From the NCBI GenBank assembly GCA_019426215.1, contig CM033393.1, positions 48,920,645 through 48,984,644 on the forward strand: a stretch of 64,000 bases of DNA. Direction: 5' to 3'. A model generated the notes under the pieces. That model saw only the letters and a list, made by a program, of their open reading frames with translations. It was not told the DNA's origin and ran no database searches. Position 1 is the stretch's first letter. Each line of letters begins with the position of its first letter. Made by a program: the position numbers and the translations under genes. Origin of the DNA: Buddleja alternifolia. Its lineage: Eukaryota; Streptophyta; Magnoliopsida; Lamiales; Scrophulariaceae. Below are positions 47,194 through 58,982 of the stretch, piece after piece.

Positions 47194-47951
47194 TAAAATC
47201 AATTAATTGAGAGTGATTTCTTTTTTTCTTTTTTCTTTTTTGAGGAAAATTGAGAGTGATTTCAGATGTATATAAAAGATAGTAAATAACATTATTTTTA
47301 ATGTAATTCATTTAACTTACTCCCAACTAAAATCCACGTCTGAAGTACAAAGGTTATTTATACTATATCTATATATTATATAGAATGGCTAAGTCATAGA
47401 AACTAATTGTCAAATTTGACGTTTTTATTTTAAAAGTTTGATAAGTGTTCAAAGTAATTTTTTTTTATAAACTCTCTCTTATACTCTTTTTAACTTTTAC
47501 TCTCTCTTATTTTTTTTCTCTAACATTCTCTCTCCCGTCTAATTATTCCTAATTCTCTGACACCACTCCTCACACGTTCTTTTTTCTCTTTTCCTTTCAT
47601 TTCTTTTTCTTTGTTATTAATTTAATTCTTATTCAAAAACTTAAATATTAAATTATTTTAGTCTATACAACTTGATTTTCATTGAAGAATTTCTTATAAT
47701 TTTTTTCTTTTTGCACATGTATCGAGGGTGCTATGTCGAGTAGTTTTAATTAATATTTGACCCTTTTTCTATGATAATATCGTTTCAATTACATTTTGGC
47801 AAAGTTAAAAATTCTAATTTTTGTCATAATTATTATGCGAGAATCAATTATCCTATATAAAAATTGGGTCATTCAAAATCATGTGAAACAGATTTTGGAT
47901 TAGCAGAAATATTCTTGTAATATCTTTTGATTCCATTTCAACAAACAAATC
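47194..47951. other. Intergenic, CT-rich tract
   Basis: No gene. A pyrimidine-rich stretch (CTCTCTCTTA repeats) lies at about 47468-47535. Confidence 0.5.
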
Positions 47952-48023
47952 GGTTCTATGGTGTAGTGGTTAGCACTCTGGACTTTGAATCCAGCGACCT
48001 GGGTTCGACTCCCGGTAGGACCT
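47952..48023 (+). tRNA. tRNA-Gln (anticodon UUG)
   Basis: A 72-nt cloverleaf. The acceptor stem GGTTCTA pairs with TAGGACC, with one T-G pair. The D-arm is GTGTAGTGGTTAGCAC. The anticodon stem-loop CTGGA-CTTTGAA-TCCAG has anticodon TTG, and the T-arm is CCTGGGTTCGACTCCCGG with B box GGTTCGACTCC. There is no intron and CCA is not encoded, as expected of a nuclear gene. A T run at about 48028-48035 just downstream serves as a Pol III terminator. It decodes CAA glutamine codons in the cytosol. Confidence 0.97.
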
Positions 48024-48025
48024 TG

Positions 48026-48036
48026 AATTTTTTTTC
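48026..48036 (+). terminator. Pol III poly(T) terminator of tRNA-Gln
   Basis: A run of eight T starts a few bases after the mature 3' end of the tRNA, the normal RNA polymerase III stop signal. Confidence 0.8.
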
Positions 48037-48775
48037 TCGTTACTTTTCCTTTTTTGGGAAAAAAAATTTTTTTATTTTAGTTTTCTGCTCTTATCTTTCA
48101 TCGTAGTGAAAATGATAAGTGAGACAGAACAGAAATTTAAACTCTACATATACTAACTTACGGGGAAACTGAATCAGTATTATAGTATTACGGTGTTTTA
48201 AATAACTTTGGTTTACAAGCTGCAGGAAATTGCTGTATATCAGTAACCTAACTATCATTTGAGATCCATCAAATTCAGTAATGTTAAAATAGTCAGAAAA
48301 ACTGAAAATTTACTAGTTTGTAGTTCATAAAATGACTAATGGCTGACAAAATTCTGTTCAGTTGAAGTCTATTAGGCTACTATATCAAGGTTTAGAATAT
48401 CGGCTGATATATGATAATATCGATCCATGCGATATCTATTATTCTCCGAGTTTATATGTACCGCCAATAATGTCAGATGATATCACGCAGGTACAATGAT
48501 ATTAAGCAGAAACATCAATCCTCATAGCTAGTATTAAGCAGCAGTATGAAAATGGAAGAAGCCCCCATACAAAGGTGACCAACAGTGACATACAAACGGT
48601 TTACATGACAGCACACAGCTCCAGTTTTAATGTAACTCAACAAACAACACAGTTCTTTCGGCGAGACGAGAAATAAACCAGTTTTCATGAAGTCGGGCAT
48701 ATAAAAATTTCAACTCTATAGCTATCTACATGAATTGATATTAGAGCTCAAGCACGGAGAAAACAAAACCTTCTG
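48037..48775. other. Intergenic between tRNA and DUF863 gene
   Basis: Mostly AT-rich. The right part contains the 3' UTR of the minus-strand DUF863 gene. No further gene is seen. Confidence 0.5.
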
Positions 48776-51016
48776 TCAGCATTTTACCGTAAAAGAAAGA
48801 AAAGAATTAGGACATCTCTGCCTTGGCAGACGCCTCGTCCTCTTTCCCCATCCAGTTAAACTCCTCTCCTCAGGTTCACAAGCAGGCTGCTGCTGCTTCG
48901 GTGTTGCACAATGTGCTTTCACTGTTGTACCTCCCGAACGCTTTCTTCCCCTACCATTTCGCATAGAGTTCCTTTGTGACAACCCTGATTGCCCCGTGCT
49001 GCCTTCACCTTTTAACAGCTCTTCAAATGCCTGAAAATCCTCAGTCACTTGATGACGAGACAATGTAACCAGACCGGGCAGAATGTCCCTCTGGAAGTCC
49101 TTTCTCAGCCTACCCCTCCTTGACCGAGACCTTTTGGGCAGTTTAGCACTGCCCGCCTCGTCATCGCTCGGGTTATGCAGTATAACAGACTTATGATGAT
49201 AGTTCTCTTTGGTGTCTTCCAATTTTAAAGTCATGAACTCAAAGTAATCCATACCACTGGGAATGGATTCTTCTTTGCCATTATCCTCATATTGAGAAGA
49301 AATTATTTCTGCCAAACATTTGAGACGGTCGATAGATACGTCATTTTGAGGCTCATCCACTGAATTATTTTCCCGAGATAATGAAATGGCAATTATAGCC
49401 TCAGCTGCAATTTTATCAGATTCTTCACAGGACACGACAGAATTGGCTTCGTTAGGCAATATATCTTCTTCGGGTTCTATAACTGCTGGAGACTCCAAGT
49501 CTATCTCGGTGGTTACAATTTTCAAAATAGCTGTCGGGACAGAGGGTGTCAATGGAACATCCACTTCGTCCAAAGTCAAATTCAAGTCAATATGATGCTT
49601 CAAATCGGATATATAGTTATTTAATCCTTTCTGTAAAAGGTCCTTATTTTCAAAATCTTCATCTGTTTTAACTTTTCTGACACTATCATCCTTGATAACG
49701 GAAAGGTTAACCTTGGAGCGTTCATCTCCAGAATTTGAATCCTTGAGCATATCAGAAATTGGAAAACCAAGAATCTTTTTAGCACTACCATCATTAACAT
49801 TAACCTCATTTATAGAGGAGGTTTCCTTTTTCTGCTTTGAGAAAAAATTCTCAGAGCAATTTTGCAAGGAGTCCATATTCATAAAATAAGAACTCTTCGT
49901 CCCATTACTCGATTCACCACTATATTGAGAATTTCTAAGAAACCAAGGTAATGCTTCTTGCTTGGTTTGACAATCTGCATGCACAAGACCACATTGAGGT
50001 GTTGAGTTCACGTCGTCCAAATTCTTGAAAAAAAATCGCGGATCACTTTTTGCGGACTGATAAGGCACTTTGGCAAAGTTTACTTCCGTTGGAGAACAGC
50101 CCTTTAACCCTTTCCCTTTCATATCAGTATGATTGGAAAATAAATCCGCTTTCGATCTCTCATATTTTCCAACTTTCGAACTTGACATGTTCGTAGCCTC
50201 AAATGTATCATCATTCCCTTCAAAAATTTCAACACCAAATATTTTCCTTTTCCTTCGAGATACCGATGCACCCAAATCTAAAGGACAACTTAAAATTTCT
50301 TTTCTTGGCTCAGCAGGCTTCTTGCCAGAACAGAAGTCTTGCATGAAATCTTTCGTCACCAGATTAAAATTTGAACATGAATTTGCAGCAGTCGGATTGG
50401 GTATACTTGAATAACTCTGGTTATTGGTGTTTTTGAAGTGAAAACCGAACCTCAAAGCATCTGGACTATTACATTGAGATGTTTGAAGAGCAATTTGAGA
50501 CAACTTAGCATCTCTATCAAATCCCGGCACTTTAGAAAATCGTTCTTGCATGCTTTTCTCCATATTGCTTAGATATGATAAAGAGTTCGACTTTGATATT
50601 TCTTCCTTCGCGCCATCTTTCTTTACTTCTCTCCTTTTGATTTCACTCATAAGCTCTTGTTGTCTTCTATAAAGACGGTGGAGGTCTTGGAGCTGAATAA
50701 TTTGACACCCATAGAGAGAATATAAGTTGTTAGAAAATAACCAATAGATAAATCCATGTCAAACAAACGAGCGAACAATTACCTGATTTCTGAAAATTGA
50801 TTCGTGCTCAATAATTGTTTGCCTCACTTTCTCTGTTTCATATCCCAAATAACCATTTTTAAATATTTTGGACATAAATGAGTCGGGATTATGGCCATTT
50901 TTAGCTATCTGGTTTTCATGATACAAGGGGCATAGAGCGGTGGTTGTGCTTCCATCAAGATCAATCACGGGATGATAATTACGCAAGAACGCATTGGCTT
51001 GAATTTTAGTTCCCAT
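48776..51016 (-). CDS. DUF863-family plant protein (2 coding exons)
   Basis: Minus-strand exons 51016-50783 and 50692-48776 join in phase to give 716 residues. Exon 1 (MGTKIQANAFLRNYHPVIDL ... EHESIFRNQ) and the start of exon 2 (LQDLHRLYRRQQELMSEIKR) form the conserved N-terminal block of DUF863. Further blocks are A-A-E-A-I-I-A-I-S (about 490), C-L-A-E-I-I-S-S, D-Y-F-E-F-M-T-L-K-L (about 550), R-R-G-R-L-R-K-D-F-Q-R-D-I-L-P-G-L and S-R-H-Q-V-T-E-D-F near 590-610, and a basic end S-L-T-G-W-G-K-R-T-R-R. These basic C-terminal blocks suggest a nuclear protein. No molecular function is established to my knowledge. An acceptor (TTTCCAG|GA) two bases before the ATG implies a 5' UTR intron upstream. 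The middle of the protein is low-complexity and Ser/Asn-rich. Confidence 0.9.
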
Positions 51017-52451
51017 TCCTGGAAATCAACACAGAAAAGATATGAAAAGAATGCCAAAAAGAATCAAACCATATGTCAATCACAGTTCATGCAATATCCA
51101 ATTCAAATAAGATCAAACGAAATAGGTTAATGAGCTAAGGAAGTTATAAGCAACTCCTTGGCCTCAAAAACGAGCAAATTTAAACTTCTCTGCTATCGTT
51201 TAAGCAAATGCAATAAGGGGGGAATAAGCAAATAGCTCAGGAGAAAATACTTTTGACACCAGACTCCAAGAAAAACATGAATAACTTTTGTCCTTACATA
51301 TCCCTGCTTTTCATTTCTTAACTGGGACGGAATTTAAGTCCGATCAGATCGTTGCTATAAAATTAACGGAAGTTATCAATCCAGTTGCACGCATTGAGCC
51401 ATCATCGCCCAAAATAATAAAAACGAAAAAATTATGCTTCAGAAGATGGGATTAAATTACACATCTAATCAAACCATCAGTAAACTATTACACTGCACTC
51501 ACTACAATTCAGAAAATCCCATAACTTTTACCTTTTCTTAGAAGATGTTAATCCACAAACTTTTTTATTTAATACCCAAATGCAATTAATTTTCCATAGG
51601 AGATTTACTATATTGATTTCCCAGAATCGGAATTTTGTAATGCTGGTTCTTGAATGATTTATTTTTTACATTCAAGAAATCTTGGGAAGATGTACTAATG
51701 GCAAAATTTAGTAATGAAATTCTCATGTGAAAACAGAGAGCATTAAGCAACAAGCACAAGCCAATAATTTCTCAACATGAATACAACCCATAACATGAAC
51801 ATAAGCAAATTCATCATGATTTCTTGAAAAATACAGATGTATAAATGGAAAAATAACAAGAACTCATAAACTATAAGGAAAGAAAATCCAAATATATATA
51901 TATATATATATGAGATAGAAAAGAGAATTGCCTGAAACCCAAATTCTATTTCGGACTCCTTCAAAGCTCCATATATATATATATATATATCTATAATTAT
52001 AAGCAAATCCAAAGTGCCAAGATTATCCAGAAGAAGGCTGAAAGCTACAGGGAAAATTCACTCTCTCCAGTTATGATTCTCTGCACTAAAAGGACAACAA
52101 TTCAAGGACCCCATACAATACAACAAAGCTGGAATCTTTATACTCCCATTGAACAACCTGCAAAATTCAATTATATAAAAAGGAAAAAAAACATGGAACC
52201 CCACAACCAAAGAAAATTATTCTAGGGAAAAAATAAAAATCAAGTCTTGATCAATAAGCAGAAACATGAAAGAGAGAGAGATCTCTCTCTAGAAATTTCA
52301 GAAATGGTTTTGCAAAGACTTAGAAATTTGTCAACATGTGTTCTCTTACCTTATATTATATGCTTTTCTTTCACTTCTGGCTTTAGAATCAATCATTTCT
52401 TTCCCATTTGGCCATCTGAAAAGTTTGATAATAGTACAATTAGACAACACA

Positions 52452-52484
<33 letters not shown>

Positions 52485-53113
52485 ACAGAATATTAGTATT
52501 ATTATATTTCATACAGATTTTCTTGGGTTTTTGGAAGTGAAATGTATGGCTATCTGTTTGACATTTATTTTAATTTCAATTTTAATTTTAAGTTTTTTTT
52601 GGCTTTTTAGATTAGATTCTCCCACCTTCCATGCTTTTTGGGTGCACATAATTTATGTGTTCTTTAAAACCGATGGAAATTTGTCATCTTTTTCTAACTC
52701 TCATTATAACTACTTATTTCATTTATTTAATTAAATACACATAAATGGCAATAAATTTTGAATTTGTTGACATGGGATTCTGTGTTTATTATTTAATTTT
52801 TATTTTTATTTTTTTTGGCAAATCTTGAAAATTAATTAGGAAATGGACACATGATATTTAACTTGCAACAACAATGCAATTCTCACCAGTCTCCTAAAAG
52901 CATCTAACTGACCTCATCTACCTGCTCCATGTCCCACGCGCATGGGTGGCGACTGATGGATATTCTCTGCTGGGGAAGTACAACAAAGTGCGTACGACGA
53001 AGATCTGTGTTGGCAAGTGAACTCTCACGTGATGTTTGGGCGCGTGTGTAGAAGATGTTTCTTAGATTGACTCCTAGAGTGGCTGTTTCATGAGAGAATT
53101 ACAACGACCTAAG
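51017..53113. other. DUF863 upstream region with TA and CA microsatellites
   Basis: Contains the presumed 5' UTR intron and promoter of the DUF863 gene (minus strand). Two TA runs (51895-51912, 51971-51991), a GAGA/CTCT palindrome (52270-52290) and a (CA)n run of about 24 nt (52452-52476) followed by TA are present. No other gene is recognised. Confidence 0.6.
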
Positions 53114-53516
53114 TGGGTGAGAAAGATATTTATTGTTACAGATAAGGACCTCATTATCTCCATTATTGTATTTTATGGTTTGTATCACGTTGATACTTAA
53201 AATACTAAATGTTACGCTATTGTCTTTGAAGTTTAGTTTTTGTTTCACTTTCGTCATTCTAGCCATTTTTCGGTAGATTTTGACCTGATTGGGGAGCATG
53301 TGCGCCTTAATTGACAGCTTTTAGGGGTAAATATGAGGTGCATATGTTGTTATTATATAATCGAGGTGTACATGTTGCCTGATCCATCAAAAAATTGTCA
53401 AAAGGACAAAAATGAGACAAACTAAACTTCAAGGATGGTAGCGTATATTAGGTATTTTAAGTACTAAAATGGTATAAAATTAATATTTTAGGAACTATTA
53501 ATGATATTTACCCCAT
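53114..53516. mobile_element. MITE with long diverged TIRs
   Basis: About 400 bp. The left arm (TGGGTGAGAAAGATATTTA... TTGTCTTTGAAGTTTAGTTT) and the right arm read from the opposite strand (TGGGGTAAATATCATTAAT... CATCCTTGAAGTTTAGTTT) match with indels for about 130 bp. It is non-coding, and no clean target duplication was found. Probably Mutator-type from its ends. Confidence 0.7.
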
Positions 53517-54114
53517 ATTTTATGACTAATTGCTGGGAAATTCTAGTTGATTGATTGACAAATTCAAATATGTTGGCCAAAGGTATTCCAGTTTATAGTA
53601 AAATATATAATATTCTTAAATGAAGTATGTGGGTGTTACAAATTTATGGTAGAACTTTAATATTTGTATATAATAAGGTTGCTTGAAGAAATAATGATTT
53701 TAAGAGAGTTACGGGTATGTATATATATGTGTGAAATTCACGTAAATTTCACATATTAATATTCATAATATTTAAGACTCTGAATCCCTTTAAAAATAAT
53801 TAGTATTGAAACATCTCCCCACCATACCAAGGGGCAAGGGGCATTTCTCACCTAACCTAATCAACATATTTTCAAGTTATTTGAAACGAATAAAGAAGGA
53901 TTAAGTAAAAAACCATTAGTATCGCCCAAGGAAACATGGGCAATAATTGAGAATAATGGCAACGGATGGGGACTAATATATATGCACACTTCTTAGATGG
54001 GCATCAAGGAAATCTTCAATACTAAAATTAGTCTTAATTTACAATGAGGGTGGCTTTTAGTGGAATTGTATATGCGATATTTAAAGTTTGGCTTGGGGAA
54101 AAAATGAATAATAA
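53517..54114. other. Intergenic, nothing recognised
   Basis: AT-rich DNA without a gene or defined repeat. Confidence 0.5.
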
Positions 54115-54127
54115 AGTACAACTATAT

Positions 54128-54316
54128 TATTATTTTTTTGGTTTACCCACGGGGTGTACGGGGCAATTTTTGTGCACTTCGATTAATCCCCGCTCGCGGT
54201 GAGTGGCTACCGCTAGGTAAGTATTATTTTGACAACGTTGAGAATCGATCTTGGGAGCTCCAGCATCGACCCCAAGTTGTCTCAATGGTAATCTTATATT
54301 ACTAGGTCAAAAGGCT
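54128..54316 (-). mobile_element. SINE, minus orientation, 13-bp target duplication
   Basis: 189 bp flanked by the perfect repeat AGTACAACTATAT (54115-54127, 54317-54329). On the minus strand it ends in GGGTAAACCAAAAAAATAAT, an A-rich tail, and has a B-box-like AGATCGATTCTC about 60 nt from its start. The 3' end TAAACCAAAA is shared with the SINE at 38921, suggesting the same or a related family mobilised by one LINE machinery. Confidence 0.85.
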
Positions 54317-54329
54317 AGTACAACTATAT

Positions 54330-56154
54330 GGATGTACATAAAGGCTTTAATTTGAATCTAACAACAATTTTTTTTAGGAAAAAAATTGTTTTGCTAGTGA
54401 GTGGAGAAGATATACACAGGGACGATGGCAACTCGGGTCGGTTTAGTAAAGTATCGATTCCTCCATTCATTCTATACATGCTTAAATTTGTACACAAATT
54501 CAATTGAATTAATATCATGTCTTCTTTAAAATGACATAAATACCCTCAACATAATTGAAAAACCAAATCTCACGTTCTAATGCAGAAAATTCTTACTTCA
54601 TCCTTAAATACATCCCAAATCTACATAAAAACTATTATTTTCATTCTGAAAAAGAATTTCTAGGTTGAGGGGTCATAATAAATGTGAATAATGTATCTCA
54701 ATAAACTACGCATTAAATAACTTTTTTTTGTGTTGGTGGTAAAATAAAAATATATACATACACATTATTGGTATAGCTAGAAACTAAACCTAGAAAACTT
54801 TGAATCAAGATTATATTGTTGGAGAACTTTGAATCAAGATTATATGGAGTCAAGTGTTAGATGGGAGTCATAAATAGCAAGAAATTGATATTTGGCTTGT
54901 TATGTTTGTCCTCTTGTCTTGTTAATGCATATGTGGTCCCTTATTCCTTAATATTTTCATGAGCAAACATTAGATGAAGATTTGATATCCCTTTGTGAAA
55001 TATACGAATGTGATTATTTTTCCTCATCAAGGTAAAGTTTGGTCAAGTAAGAAATTTCATGGGTATGGGTTACTTTTTTCTTTTTCTCTATTGGGAAATA
55101 TACCTACATATGATGAATAATTGTCCTTTTAGGTGTTTTCACCGGAAAACACTTGTATACATCGGGTCTTGGACCTTATCTGTACATCTTGTGGATATGA
55201 ATAATACACATCACTTAATATATAATTTTGAATAGAAAAACAAGTGAGGTGTTTTATTCACAACCACAAGATTCACAGGTGAGATCTAATACCCGATTCT
55301 TACAAGCATTTTCCATTTTCGCCCACTTCATCATAATTTTTTTCATTTCCTTGTAAACGCTTCAATAATGCATGATATATTTTCTCTACATGACCAGACA
55401 TCTCACCATTTTAAATGTATTTATTGTCAATATCGTCATTTAATTTGGATAAACATAATTGGCTAAGGATGACCATCCGACTCATAATATTTATGGGGGC
55501 GCAATCACTTGATATTGTTCGTTACCTAGTAATGGGCTTTCTGCAATTCAGTATAAAAGAAATTAAAGTTGCAAATCTTGGCCTAATAACCAATGGAAAG
55601 CTTCTGACACTAATGTACCGTAAAAAAAGAGTTATAACAAAGAATTTAATTCCTATTATGAGATTAAGGTGTTATGGGTGTGGGAGTACATAAATTTGGT
55701 GCATTATGGAGTTACAAGTACATGATGGCAAATGCATCGAAAAAATAGTACATGATGGCAATCAATTATTATTCATTTGTAAGCCTTAGCTGTCTTAGTA
55801 GATAATATGAGGGAAAATTTTAAGGTGGATCGAGAGTGTTGTTTATGGTCCATTTTACACCACACATGCAAAATGAGTGAGATGGTTTTCACACCCACCT
55901 ATCATGTGTAAATCACCTCACCCCAAATGTTTGTATGATGAAAAATGGACCGACAGTGTTGCTCCCTCGAATCTACTGCAGCTTGTTTTATGTGGCATAA
56001 TAAAGGCCACGAATATGTCAAGTTAAAAAGCCTAAATACTCCCTCGATTTTTGGTAAAGCAACTAGTTGAGTTATCAATGGAAAAAGTTACTTCAAGATG
56101 TGGTGAACTGGTGATAAATAATTATTGTCGTTAACGGATATAAATTATAAATTT
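54330..56154. other. Intergenic, nothing recognised
   Basis: A 92-codon frame at 55415-55693 has no recognisable family or context and is not called a gene. The rest is AT-rich. A direct repeat GGAGAACTTTGAATCAAGATTATAT-like block (about 54797-54844) is present. Confidence 0.5.
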
Positions 56155-56529
56155 GGATAACAATATTAAACCTCCGAACTTCGACTATTTTCACACTTTT
56201 TTTATAAATTTTTTTTTTTTAACTTTGCATCCTAACCTTCATGGATTTGTAGATTTTTATATAAAACCATATTCCGGCGAATAATCCGATAGAAAATACA
56301 ATTTAACACAAAGTTGAAGATGCAAAATGAAAAAAAACAAAAAAGTTAAGGATGCAAAGTGCAAATTTATTTTGGAGAAAGTTCAAATTCCGGTGAATAT
56401 TCCGCCGGAATATGCTGTTACATAAGAATTTGCAAATTCTGTGAAGTTCAGGATGCGAAGTGGAAAAAAAAAATTGTTAAAAAAAGCGTGAAAACGACTA
56501 AAGTTTAGAGAGTTTTATGTTTTTATCCC
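56155..56529. mobile_element. MITE with ~100-bp TIRs and direct flanking repeat
   Basis: 375 bp with ends GGATAACAATATT... and, from the other strand, GGGATAAAAACATAAA. The arms share TTTTCAC(A/G)CTTTTTTT, GCATCCT and CATATTCCGGCG. The 10-bp direct flanks TTATAAATTT (56145-56154, 56530-56539) are perfect. It is non-coding. A duplication of 9-10 bp and long TIRs suggest Mutator type. It lies downstream of the DUF179 gene. Confidence 0.83.
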
Positions 56530-56539
56530 TTATAAATTT

Positions 56540-56961
56540 GTGATATGCACCTCAATTTAGCATCAAAGCTGATCTTCTTTTCTCTTTTCTTGAAAAGAGA
56601 AAACATATACTTTACCTAATATTCTGTTTAACAAATACGAAAAAGACCGCATAGAAATAGATATTAAAATATCTTTTGTATTTTACAAATAAGATTAATG
56701 TACGCTTTTGGGAAAATCGGATTGCAACTTAAAGAGGAATTGATACTTTTAAGTAACTAATCCGGGCATTTTCTTTTTATACAACAAACATAAAAATTGA
56801 ATTTAAATAATCTAAAACCCAATTAACCGGAATTCAGAATAAGCCAAGATAGTTATATATTTACACAAATCCATCACACGTTAATTAGAGGTATTATCCT
56901 GGACCCCTTAATGGGCCTACATAGGCATAATCCAGGCCCATAAGGCAGTATTCAGAAAAAA
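56540..56961. other. DUF179 gene 3' flank
   Basis: Presumed 3' UTR and flank of the minus-strand DUF179 gene. Nothing else is recognised. Confidence 0.5.
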
Positions 56962-57975
56962 TCACCAAACTTTTGTTGGGCCCATAAGCCCAAGAATTTC
57001 CTCCCAAAGCCCAACACTACTCACACTACTCAGCCCAATAACAGTAGGACTGCATGCAGCCACAGTCCAATACCCAGCCCTTATCTCATCTCTAAGCTGT
57101 TCTTTTTCCCATGCACAATATCCATCAAAGAACCTAAAATCTTCTACTTGAACCACATCCCTCTTCACCATTTCAGATGCACATCCAACACTCTCCTTTG
57201 TCCCATAATACAATCCTTTCATTACCTCATCAAACACGCCGCTTTTACAGACACCGTCATTTCCTCGTTTAGGACTAACCAAAAACAGCCCTTCTTCTAA
57301 GGGCCCACCAAAGAACAACGGCCTATCCGAGAATGCACCCGATGATACGTCCAATGCCGATGATCGCATTTCCTTAATGGACATGAGTGATGGCCTGTTG
57401 AGTATGATACCCGTTGGGCCAATCGGGCCGGTTGATAATAGAAGGATGACTGTCCGTTCGAAGATGTGGACCCCGTCGAGCTTCTCCGTGGCGATCAATA
57501 AGCAACCTTTCTCGGGTTCGTGGATGGTGTGGGCCCATTTCTCTCCTAGTGTGATTGGCAAAGGCTGGTCCATTGCCGTGTCTGGATCAATCACGGAGGA
57601 AAGTTCTTCGGGACGAAAGGCCCGTTGGCTGGCAACTAGTTTTGCTCTGAATGATCGCCAATCAGAACTATGGATTGTCCCTTCTTCATCTTGTGGTGAT
57701 GATGATGATGAACCTGATTGGCAGCCTATTATTAAACAAATGGTTTGAATTTCCATCAGGCTTTATTTATAGCATATATAGATATAGTATACAACACATA
57801 AACACAAAGAAATCATAGAATAGAAACACATACATGCTACAGAAAGTGGAGCACCAAATTTCCTAATATGATGATTTTTGGAGTTTTTCCTTGCATGAAT
57901 TCTTCCTCCTCTGACAGGGGCAAGAACTTTAATGGTTTTTGTGAAGGAATTTGAAGACAGAAAGCAAGCTTCCAT
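56962..57975 (-). CDS. DUF179 (YqgE/AlgH-like, UPF0301) protein, probably plastid-targeted (2 exons)
   Basis: Minus-strand exons 57975-57834 and 57725-56962 join at a split Cys codon and encode 301 residues. Exon 1 (MEACFLSSNSFTKTIKVLAP...RKFGAPLSVA) is Ser/Lys/Arg-rich without acidic residues after Glu2, like a chloroplast transit peptide. From about residue 75 the DUF179 fold shows W-A-H-T-I-H-E-P-E-K-G-C-L-L-I-A-T, G-P-I-G-P-T-G-I-I-L-N-R-P, L-F-F-G-G-P-L-E-E-G, F-R-F-F-D-G-Y-C-A-W-E-K-E-Q-L-R-D-E and Y-W-T-V-A-A-C, and the end L-W-E-E-I-L-G-L-M-G. The bacterial homologues are the YqgE/AlgH proteins, whose biochemical role is unsettled. The plant copies are of likely bacterial, possibly cyanobacterial, ancestry (inference). 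Length and motifs match a complete gene. Confidence 0.9.
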
Positions 57976-58982
57976 AATGATTTTCCTTTTCTTTTTGTTT
58001 ATTTTTCACTCAGTTTAATGTTTATGTATGACTAGAAGCATGTAGATATATATATATATACATATATATAGAGAGAGAAAAGTAATGCTATAATGGATAT
58101 AGGTAAAGGATAAGGGGCAATATTGTAGACCACAAATTGTTCTAGACCCATAATGTCCCAAGTGGGGTTCTTTGTTTATTTCCAGCTTACATTAAGGCCC
58201 CTCACCAACACAAGGTCATTTTGTGAGAAAAGGGTTGATGTGGCATACTTTCAGCCAGTCCTGTATTCCTGAAAAGTGCATTAATTTGGTTGGAGGTGGT
58301 GGGGATCAAAGGACCCTACCCTTCACTGAAAAGTACCAAAAAACTAACCTATTCGTGGCATTATGGGATTGGTAGCCTGAATTTTTACATATCTATCAAG
58401 AAAGGAAAAGAGAAGAGAAATAAAATTTTAAACTATATCCTAGATGTCATGAATCCATCTTGGTTTTGGGTTCTTTGCCCTCAAACTAGTGAGTAGTGAC
58501 AAAAGATTAGTCACATATATGCATAAACAATCCATATTCAAGTGTAACAAATTTGACAAAAAGAATGGCTTTTTATGAGTAGAGAAAGAAGAACCTGGGG
58601 ATGATGGTCTGGTCATGGCTCTGGAGCGACATTTAGATCCTTCAGAATGATGATTGAATTGTCGCACTTCATGTTGATGGACTAAAACTCTTCATAAGGT
58701 TCGCAAAGATTTAGAATTTGAACAGAAGGTATCATAAAACATAAATCGAACGAAGTTTCCCAAGTGCGTAGCACGGGATAATTTCATGTATTTATCACAA
58801 ACAAATTTCATTTCTCATTTAAGAACCATCTATATTTACAATTTCCATGATCATGTTTTGTTCAACATCTTACAATCATACAATTGTAAAACAGTGACCA
58901 TAATTTCGTTCAACGGAAATGGAATTGCGGCCGATATATGCCCGAATAAAGAAACGTTGCGCCTTTGACAATAACCAAGTTT
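57976..58982. other. Intergenic between DUF179 and PPR genes
   Basis: Promoter of the DUF179 gene (a TA then GA run at 58048-58078) and 3' flank of the PPR gene. Short frames at 58290-58496 and 58440-58667 show no family resemblance and are not called. Confidence 0.5.
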
